Shown here: positions 55,924-64,000 of the stretch, one piece after another
Layout: every line of letters begins with the position of its first letter
Numbering within the stretch: the first letter of the stretch is position 1
NCBI GenBank assembly: GCA_014529385.2
Contig: CM043954.1
Span: 97,490,247 to 97,554,246 of the forward strand
Source: Adiantum capillus-veneris
Taxonomy: Eukaryota > Streptophyta > Polypodiopsida > Polypodiales > Pteridaceae
Reading direction: 5' to 3'
DNA: 64,000 nucleotides
Notes under the pieces: generated by a model
What the model saw: the letters and a program-made list of their open reading frames with translations, nothing else
What the model was told of the DNA's origin: nothing
Databases searched by the model: none
Program-made: the position numbers and the translations under genes

Positions 55924-58232
55924 GGGAGGGGGTGCTTGTTGCATTAATACCTTCTTACGAATCTGTCATGACAAATCAAGTGAGATTAGTATTTGTTCAA
56001 CATAGCTTGCGTAAATTTCACCACAACACATCACACGAAAAGCCACCCCAATCATTGTCTTAAGGCCAGGGGAGTCCTCTCCACCCTGTCGCCCTCTTAC
56101 AGTATGTGGGATTTATGGCTAGATTGATGACAACACCAGAGACAAGCTATCAAGAAATTAACAAAAAACACCAAGACACTTACGCATCATTGTTTTCCAT
56201 TACTTCACGTTGGAAGGGAGACAAAGTATCCAAGCTTAGTCCAAATCCACCCTCCTTGATTCATCAAATGTCGGGCTTACACTAGTAGGAGAAATGATAG
56301 ATTTCCTACTCTCAATTGAATTATCACTCTCTCTCTTACAATGGCATAGAGTTCCCTTGATAATCCCCTATTACAACACATGCACATGCATAAGACAATG
56401 AGCTTCCACTCAAGAGCTCCTTCTAGAGAGGTTGAGCTTGGCTTCTCAAGCTATAGCATAGTGCTCTTGCTTATGGCTCCCCCTTTTGTGCTAGCTACAC
56501 CCTCCTTTTATAGCAATTTTGAAGGCTAGGGTTACTCCTCTAACCATGGTTGGATTAGATTTTCAGCAATTTATCTAATTTCTTTTGCTTGGAATTATCA
56601 AGAAGTTGGTGGGGAAAGAGAGAGGAGAGAAATGGAGGTGATAGGACTTTTCATAGTGGGTTAGTGTTAGTAGAGTTAGTATTAATTTACAAATGGAATT
56701 GGATATTTACAATGGGAGTATCCATGTAGGATACAAATAAGGAAGAAAAACTCTTAAGAGGTAAGAAAAGGTGGATTTCTTACAAGGTTGATGCTCCAAG
56801 TGTCTTGAGTAGGGCCAATTTTGACGCTTGTTGACGGTCCACTAGCTTTGACGGTACATTTTTTCTCCACTCTTGACCTTCCTTGAGAGACAAGGTAATT
56901 GAAGCTGAGTAATCAACCACCATGATGCTATCTTTTAAGAGAAGAGGCTGAATTTTGTGGTTTTTTATAGATATGGGTAATTTGGAGGAGGAAAAATGAG
57001 ACTAGGTGGTCAATTTTGGAATGGAATTGTGTGTGGGAGGTATGAGTTCACCATGGTTTCTCTTATTCTTCAAGGTTGAGGAGAAGGTGAGTAGGGTGCA
57101 GAGAGGAGTGGTGAGAGAGGTGGGGATGATGAGTGGAGAAGTGTGTGTGAAAGAGGAAAGTGATAAAGTGGAAGAGAGAGTGTGGCTGCATAGCATGGGA
57201 AAACTGGGGTCCACTAATAAAATCATAGCTCACAGCTCGTAGCTCAAAAAAATGTGAAAAACTTTGAGGCAAAATTTCAGCCCACGAGCTACAAATTTTG
57301 TTTGTATCACCTTTTCAAATTCGGAGAGCAAGTGAACTTTAAAAATTCAGCAAAACCGACCGTTTTTTTCCACTGCACAAGGTCCTTGTGGGGTCCTTCT
57401 TTGGATGATTCTTTTGAATACCTCCAAGAGTGAGCCCTCCATAGTGCATGTATGCATGCCACCTACCCTTGACCTTATTTGGTAGGTCTATAATTGAAGA
57501 TATTGTTGAGATTATGATATAAGTGAATAGTACAACTAAGAAAATCAAATATTGAGGGGTCTAGAAAATATGTACATGTCAAATATAAATAATATAAGTG
57601 GAAAAAATATAAAGGGGTCAAAAGAAATCTCTCTCATTATGAGGCTACCATAAAAAGATAAATATTTTTGGTGTTCTAATTTTTTAGAAAAAAAAAAAAA
57701 ACAAAAACAAAATAGATGTAGGAAGGGAAAAATCACAATAGTGAAAAAATATACACATAAATAAAACTAGTTTTTTTGGATTTTTGTTGGGGTGGAGTTA
57801 CACCAAATATAAGAGAAGCTTACATGAAAATATTTCTATATGGAATAAAGAGTATGAAAAATGGTAAGAAAAAATTGTGGTAATGGTGAGGCAATGTACA
57901 GAGCATAAATAACACACACCTAGGTAGAAATACTTAACTAAATACCAAAATAATTATGAAAAAATCTTTTATTTAGGCCCTATATACAAAGAAATATTTA
58001 TATACGCATGGGCCATAATATACTTATATTTTTTAATTTTTTTAATTTTTTTGGCTCAACTAGCCCAATGACTAGCTAATTGAGGGTTTTTTAAGAAGAT
58101 ATGGGAAAAGTCCCGTGACTCACGCACGCCTATGTACAGTGAAATGGTAGGGATAGCCACAATGTTTGGGTGATTTTGGTACGGTGAGGTAACTCACTGT
58201 GGCAATTACAAAGAGCCGAAAAACGGCTATCA
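55624..58232 (-). repeat. Gypsy2 3' LTR
   Basis: 2,609 bp, TG...CA. Inverted, it matches 51,490-54,109 and 17,452-19,568. The TATA box on the minus strand is at 56,504-56,512, and a short (GA)n lies at 55,888-55,918. Confidence 0.93.
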
Positions 58233-58248
58233 TTAGCCCTCCCCCTGG
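58233..58248 (-). promoter_or_regulatory. Gypsy2 polypurine tract
   Basis: CCAGGGGGAGGGCTAA on the minus strand, abutting the LTR. It is similar to the gypsy1 tract. Confidence 0.85.
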
Positions 58249-58260
58249 ATGATGGTATAT

Positions 58261-59487
58261 TCATGTACCATCATAGAGCATCTTTTTCAAAGAGAGTGCT
58301 TCAGAGTCCTTGACGAGATCTTTATTGTTTGGCCTCTCAGAATTTTGGCTAGAGTTACACTCATGCTTCATGTAACAATACTTACATGAGACAGTGGCCT
58401 TTTGATAGATCTTTGGTAGATCCTTTGGTAGAAGGCGACTCAAATAGGGCTTCAAGCGATACCCGTTTACTTTCCTAGAGTGCTCTTTACCATTCAAGTC
58501 CATAAGCTGATAGTAACTTGAATTGAAAGCCTTCTTGACTATGTATGGCCCTTACCATCTTGTTTCAAATTTGGCATCAAAACGATTATCGAGTCGATTG
58601 TCATACCTTAGCGCAAGATCTCCTTCATTGATGCCTTTGTCCTTGAGTTTCTTGTCAAGCTTCTCCTTTGTCTGTGTGGATTTCCTCTTATAGCACTCGT
58701 ATGCTGCTTCTCTTTTCCACTCAAGCTCAGCTAAGGTAAGAAGTCGATCCATCCATGCTTCTTGATCATCTTGTGCTGATTTGACATGAAGTCGCATTGT
58801 TGGAATGTTTAGCTTAATTGGCTGTAAAGCCTCTTGACCATAGACCAATTGAAATGGTGTGAACTCCGTGGCTTCCCTATATGTGGTTCGATACGCCCAC
58901 AAGGCACCATCCAAGAAGTCATCCCACAACTTTGTCTTGTTTTTCACCATCTTTCTAATGATGCCTACAATGACACCATTAGCTTTTTCTACCAAACCAT
59001 TTGATTGGGGATAGTAGGGTGTACTGTGACGATGTAGAATGCGAAGTTCTTCACAGACTTCTGTGAGCAATCCCTTTCTAAACCCTGGACCATTATCAGA
59101 AACAATCTCCAAAGGTGTGCCAAATCTACAGCAAATGTGAGTGTAGAAGAATTTGCTCACTGTCTTCTCATTTACCTTTGCCACACTTTGTGCTTCCACC
59201 CACCTTGTCATATAGTCTACAGACACTAGAATGTAGAGTTTACCATTTTTTGTCCTAAGCAGAGGACCCATAGCATCAATGCCCCACTTTTCAAAGGGTC
59301 CATTTGCAAGCACGATTTTCCTTGGACCATAAACCAATCTTCTATTCCCATTTATCTGACAATTGTGACAACTTTTACACCAATGTTGGACATCCACATG
59401 CAGACTTGGCCAAACATACCCCGCAAGCAAAATCTTCTTCACAGTTAATTCTTGGGCAAAATGACCACCACATGCTTCTTCATGCAA
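58261..59487 (-). pseudogene. Gypsy2 integrase region and tail
   Basis: HHCC finger ('HWCKSCHNCQINGNRR'), core with 'KWGIDAMGPLL', 'VSDNGPGFRKG' and 'SNGLVEKANGVI', and a C-terminal basic part followed by 'NGKEHSRKVNGYRLKPYLS'. This matches the same region of gypsy1. It would join element DNA to the chromosome. Part of a broken polyprotein. Confidence 0.9.
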
Positions 59488-59492
59488 ACCTT

Positions 59493-61634
59493 TTAGAATG
59501 GTACTCTTTTGCCCACTTGATCCTCAATAGTTGGTACTCTTTTGCATACTTGATCCCTCCCTCTTTGATAGAGGGAGCCTTCTAGGAAGAGATATGCGCT
59601 TGCCTTCTTCATGAGTCTCCTCTTATGAGCCTTCGTGAAGTCTTGTGGAAACTCGCCCTCCAAAATGTAGCTAATAATGGGAGTCAATGACTCCAATCCC
59701 TGGTATCTCGGTTGCTTGACAATTGCTGCCACCATGATGACCTGCACTTCTTTCTCAACACATGTAACTACTTGTTGTGCAAGTAAATCGGCATCTTCAT
59801 TCTGTTTCCTAGGAATATGATATAGTTGCACTAATTCAAATTGATTAAACAATCTACGAATGGCATGAACTTTTGTCCGTAAGCTTTCATTCTTGCATGC
59901 CCAAATGCCTAAAATCTGTTTAACAATGAGAAGTGCATCTCCCTTTACCATGAGGCGTTGTATCCCTTGGCCAATGCACATCTTCAAACCATGAATTAGT
60001 GTGTCGTATTCTGCTTCATTGTTGCTAGCTGAACTTGGTAGATTGAACTTCTCTTTCATGACCACCTCTCCACTTGGGTTGAGCAACACTAGCCCTCCCC
60101 CTACTTTTCCTGTGGCTCGACGAAAAGCTCCATCAAAGAACAAGGTAAAAGCATTAGGAATACTTTTTGGTGGTGGTAATGGTAGGGTCTTTACTTGAGG
60201 CACCTTAATTTCCTTCTCATGTACCCTATAAGTAAGAATCCCTGCCAATTGTGCACGCACACTATCTTCTACCTTGAAAGAGTATTGGAACTCTTGCAAC
60301 TCCATAATCCACTTTGAGATCCTAGTACTAAGATTCATTTGAGATGACACCCAAGGGAACAAATTTTCTGCAGTGAGAATTACAAAAGGTCTTGGTAACA
60401 GGTAGGATCTAAACTTTCTCACCGCAAACATGAGAGAAAGCATCATGAGTTCAGCTTCTGTGTAGTCTCTCTCCAAAGCATTCATGACCCTACTAGCAAA
60501 GTAGATGGGTCGCATCCTTGTACTGTGGCGATCTTGTTGTAGCAACACAGCACCAATTGTTTCCCTTCCAACACTAGAGCTAACAAAGAATGTGTACTCC
60601 CAACAAGGAGGCATGAGTGTTGGTAGCTCTGACAAAATGACTTTAATGTTACAAAAATACTCTTCAAGCTCATCAGACCATACAAATTCTACTTGTTGTG
60701 TCAACTTTTGTAAAGGATGAAGCAACTCCGAGGCTAAGTGAATGAAGCGTGACATATACTTCACCTTCTGAATGAAAGAGATGACCTCCTTAAGACTCTT
60801 CGATGATGGGAGCTCAATAAGAGCCTTTGCCTTTGAAGGATCCACCTCAATGCCTTTATAGGAAACCTTGTGACCGAGCAAGATCACTTCATCCTCACCT
60901 ATGTGGCACTTGTCGGGGTTGAGTTGACCTCCCATGTCGTAGAGCTTCTTTAAACCTTCTTCTACCCTTTGTAGATGCAATGATTTTGAGCTATAAATGC
61001 AGAAATCATCAATGAACACCCTAATTGACTTTCCAAAGAATGCTTGAAACACCATGTTCATGAAACGTTGGAATGTAGCAGGAGCATTTGTCAGACCAAA
61101 TGGCATGACTCTAAAAGCATAACAACCCCAAGGAGTGATAAAGGTTGTTTTCAATTGATCTTCCAATGCGATACCTATTTGAAATCAGCCTGAGTAGCCA
61201 TCACACACAGTGTACTTCTCATGACCAGCTACCTCATTTAGTATCTCATCCTGAAATGGGAGGGGAAAGTGATCTCTTTTTGTTGCCTCATTGAGTGGAC
61301 GGTAATCCACACACACCCTCCACTTTCCGTTTTCCTTAGGAGTGACAACAATGGGAGAGACCCACTCTGAATTCTCCACTGGATAAATGAAACCTGCTGC
61401 TAGAAGCTTTCTTACCTCCTTGAGTAAAGCCTGCTCCTTGATGACTCCTAGCCTTCGTAGCTTCTGAGCCTTAGGTGTGGCCTCTGGCTTCAACTCAATT
61501 TTGTGTTGAACAGCATCTACTCCACGCACATCGGTATAGTCTTTAGCAAAAAGCCTAGGAAACTTCCTTAGCACACATTTGAACTCCTCTCTTTCATCCT
61601 TTGTAAGTGTTGTTGATAGCATACCTTCCAGCAT
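59493..61634 (-). pseudogene. Gypsy2 RT, RNase H and second RNase H
   Basis: RT with 'RRLGVIKEQALLKEVRKLL', 'TKRDHFPLPFQDEILNEVAG', 'MPFGLTNAPATFQRFMN' and 'VFIDDFCIYSS'. Gypsy RNase H follows ('MRPIYFASRVMNALERDY'). Then comes an archaeal-type RNase H with 'LFFDGAFRR', 'SNNEAEYDTL', 'KGDALLIVKQ' and 'NEDADLLA', all four acidic positions present. The order is the same as in gypsy1. Broken polyprotein. Confidence 0.9.
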
Positions 61635-61679
61635 CCCTTCATCTTGAACACCTTCATTCTCTTGAGGACCTACCTCCTC

Positions 61680-62939
61680 CTAGCCTTGACAAGAGGTCTC
61701 TTGGTTGCTTGGCTTAAACCTTACCTCCATGACTTCGATGGAAGACTCCTCTTCAGTAATGCTGCCGCTACTTTCTTCTTCTGAAGTGCTATCGGTCCAA
61801 CCTTCTTCCGTCTCGCTTTGAGATGATTCTTCATGGAGCTCCTCTTGGCGTTGCTCCTTCATGTCAAAGACAACCTTCTTATGATTGTCATTCCTGCAAA
61901 TTAATTTTCCACTCTCCCAATCCTGCAAAGCTCGCATTTTCATTAGCCATGGTCTTCCTAGGATAAATGGATAACCACTTCCCTTGGTCGACATAACATA
62001 AAAATCCACCGCTTTCTTAATGCCAAAGGCCTCTACAAAGACATTTTTACAAATGCCTACACACCTAGCCTTGCTATTGTTTGCCATCTTGACTTTGATT
62101 TCAGGTGTCTCATGGATGTGCATGCCTAGTCTTTGCATGAGTCCCTCTGTCATGATGCAAATTTGTGCACCCCCATCCACTAGACCTTTCCTAACCAATC
62201 TTCCTTTGATGTAACAGTCTAGCACCGGTGTAATGTCCTCATTCATTTCAGCTTGTGCAATTTTTACAACAGGCACACTCTCTTTTACCTTTCTCCTAGT
62301 GCTAACTGCCTTTGTTAAATCCCTCCTAATTTGTGGGCATAATGCAAGAAACTGAGGCCATGAGATATCAGGACCCTTACCTCGCATGTCTTCCAACAGG
62401 TTGTATGGAGCCATACCATGTCCAAGAGGGAAGTCTTGGAGATTGATACGACGTCGAGTCCTCTTAGCTTCCTTGGTCTCCTTTGCCTTCTTGCCTTGTC
62501 CATGGTCACTCTGTGATGTGACTCCTTCTTTCTCTTTACCTTTCCCTCGGCCACGCTTAATGCCATTGGCTTCCATGTCAACCTCATTTGAATTTGTCAC
62601 CTCTACCACATGCACATTTGGATCTAGCAAAGCTGAAACTCCTTCTACCCCTTGTGGAGGTGGTCTTGGTCCATTTGGCCTTTGTAGAAGCCTTGGTTGT
62701 TGACCAGCTCCTTCTCCTGCATTCATCACTGGGTAATTCAAGTTAGGTCTCCCTGGCTCTCCACGGGGCCAAGGACAATTATACATCCCATGTCCAGACT
62801 CTCCGCAATTCCAACATTGCAAGACTCTCCTAGTTCGTGGCTCTCTCTCTTCTGACTTCTTTGCTTGTCCCTTTGGACCTACAGCTTGTGCAAGGTGAAT
62901 TGACAGGCTGCTTAAAGATTCATTGAACTTCTCAATCAC
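61680..62939 (-). pseudogene. Gypsy2 gag C-terminus and protease
   Basis: CCHC knuckle ('CWNCGESGHGMYNCPWP'), a Pro-rich and basic linker, then 'INLQDFPLGHGMAPYNLLE', a shared block with gypsy1 of unknown role. The protease follows ('LVDGGAQICIMTEGLMQRLG', 'FILGRPWLMKM') and an acidic Ser/Glu-rich tail. Part of the broken gypsy2 polyprotein. Confidence 0.88.
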
Positions 62940-63158
62940 TTCAGCCGTTACCTCAGGAAGCTCCCTAGATGTTGATGCTTGTGACTTACCTTTGGGTCTA
63001 AGACCTTCTATTGGAACCTCTCCCCTTAAGCACTTGAGTTTCCTATACTTCTCAGCAGCCCTAGTTTCCGCTGCATCAAAAGTAGCAGGTGCACGCGCCT
63101 CAACTTTTACCTTAAGGTCAGGAAAGAGTCCGGCTATGAACCTCTCCTTCTTTAAAAA

Positions 63159-63551
63159 TTATGCACCATCACCAGGGTTAGCAACATTTCGTATCCATAG
63201 AGCCCAAAGACGTAGAAACTCTTGCTTGTACAAGTAGTAGTCATCTAAGTCTTTTTGCTTATGAGAAACGATGTCTTGCCATAGTTTTTGAGTGTTTTGG
63301 GGATCAAAGAAGTATCTCTTAAAACGATTCAAAACTTCTGTGTAATTCCCCTTAACTTCCTCAGGCAAAGAGTCAAACCAAGTACTAGCATCTTTCCTAA
63401 GGACCACCTCAAACATTTCTACACGTTCTTGATCGGTTACTATCCTCTTGATACGGCAAGACATCTTGAAATTTGCTAAAAATAATTCTGCATCCTCTCC
63501 AGGCTCTCCAAAGAAAAGAGGATATCCAGACATTTGGCGTTGGCTCTCCAT
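63159..63551 (-). pseudogene. Gypsy2 gag N-terminal part
   Basis: 'GYPLFFGEPGEDAELFLANF', 'RKDASTWFDSLPEEVKGNY' and 'DYYLYKQEFLRLWALW' correspond to the gypsy1 gag. The rest of gag lies to the left, toward 62,940. Confidence 0.85.
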
Positions 63552-63575
63552 TATTATGAAAGATTACAACACGAG

Positions 63576-63992
63576 TTACAATAAGGGATACAATAGAGAT
63601 TTAGAACCACTCACCCTGCAAGTAAGAAAATACCACTCTAGGTTTTCTTCTTCAAAACAAAAGGTCTCGATTTGTTTGATCAAAACAAAAGGTAGACTAT
63701 TGATGAGCTCTAAGAAGGGTTGAAATTCTTCAAAGCTAAGGCGATAAACAGAAATCTCTAGAACTTCATTTTCTGGATCCAAAAGAGTAACCACGTCCCA
63801 AGTGATAAATTGCACTTGTTCTACAATTCCCAACGCACAAGCGGTTTGTATAAAAACTAGATCTTCATGCTCGTCGAAGGCCGTGAGAAAGTAGCAATTG
63901 ACTAGGAGCTCCTTTCCTTCGAGTTCTACACAGTCGGAGTGAGGCAACCTTCTCACAATTTCATAAAGAACATCCTCATCAAGTCCAATCAA
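63576..63992 (-). CDS. Gypsy2 pre-gag ORF
   Basis: An open frame of at least 138 residues between gag and the (unseen) 5' LTR; it may start further right, outside the window. It is acidic and hydrophobic, with 'FEEFQPFLELINSLPFVLIK'. It has no known family. By eye, the stretch around 'LGIVEQVQFITWDVVTL' faintly resembles 'LSIVQSVAITPYVFTD' of the gypsy1 194-aa pre-gag ORF, in the same relative place. Confidence 0.5.
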   Translation of the reverse strand: MIGLDEDVLYEIVRRLPHSDCVELEGKELLVNCYFLTAFDEHEDLVFIQTACALGIVEQVQFITWDVVTLLDPENEVLEISVYRLSFEEFQPFLELINSLPFVLIKQIETFCFEEENLEWYFLTCRVSGSKSLLYPLL

Positions 63993-64000
63993 GTTTGCAA

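Larger units (their letters stand above)
55624..64000 (-). mobile_element. Gypsy2: Ty3/gypsy element, 5' LTR beyond the window
   Basis: 3' LTR 55,624-58,232, polypurine tract 58,233-58,248. Then, going right (toward the element's 5' end): integrase, RT with two RNase H domains, protease, gag and a pre-gag ORF. The right edge lies outside the window. It is related to gypsy1 throughout internally, but its LTR is about 1 kb longer and unrelated by eye. It is broken, with roughly five breaks, and is more eroded than gypsy1. The left flank is copia C3, with AGCAT at 55,619-55,623 as the expected target duplication. Confidence 0.93.

Overview
The window is nuclear DNA of a land plant. The signs are Ty3/gypsy and Ty1/copia retrotransposons nested in one another, a plant-type CACTA (En/Spm) transposon whose introns have GT-AG borders, a LINE, and very many (GA)n/(CT)n tracts. 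I cannot name the species. I see no complete, clearly functional host gene. The only host-like coding sequences are a small ORF at 41,388-41,567 and a captured heavy-metal-associated (HMA) domain gene fragment inside the CACTA element. Dating and identity statements are estimates by eye, not alignments.

Layout, left to right. 1-12,165 is copy A of a duplicated locus. It holds the gag end, an initiator-Met primer site and the adjoining sequence of an old minus-strand LTR retroelement. A 7,420-bp CACTA element sits in it at 2,947-10,366. 12,166-14,822 is gene-free. 14,823-19,568 is a mosaic: copia C1, a gypsy gag/protease scrap, and a piece of a long LTR ('LTR2'). 19,573-29,561 is a nearly whole minus-strand gypsy element, 'gypsy1', of 9,989 bp. 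29,567-31,544 is the rest of copia C2, and 31,545-36,076 is an eroded gypsy plus a gag scrap. 36,100-37,400 is microsatellite-rich and holds a foldback. 37,410-39,185 is a LINE fossil. 41,765-45,475 is copy B of the first locus, without the CACTA element. 46,190-46,640 is a copia scrap. 48,497-55,623 is copia C3, split by a solo LTR2 and cut off on its right by 'gypsy2'. Gypsy2 runs from 55,624 past the window end.

The window carries its own 'before' pictures. Copy B has the empty CACTA target (AGA, 43,564-43,566), and the C3 block has the empty gypsy1 target (54,109-54,113). This gives an order of events: LTR2 entered a copia element, that composite was duplicated, gypsy1 then entered one copy, and gypsy2 entered the other copy.

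The most notable items are these. First, the CACTA element has an apparently intact second gene, a ruined main transposase, and an internal HMA/HIPP-like gene fragment. Second, two related gypsy elements have a second, archaeal-type RNase H and extra ORFs between the 5' LTR and gag, as in the Tat/Ogre lineage. Third, there are long perfect hairpins and a GA-armed foldback.
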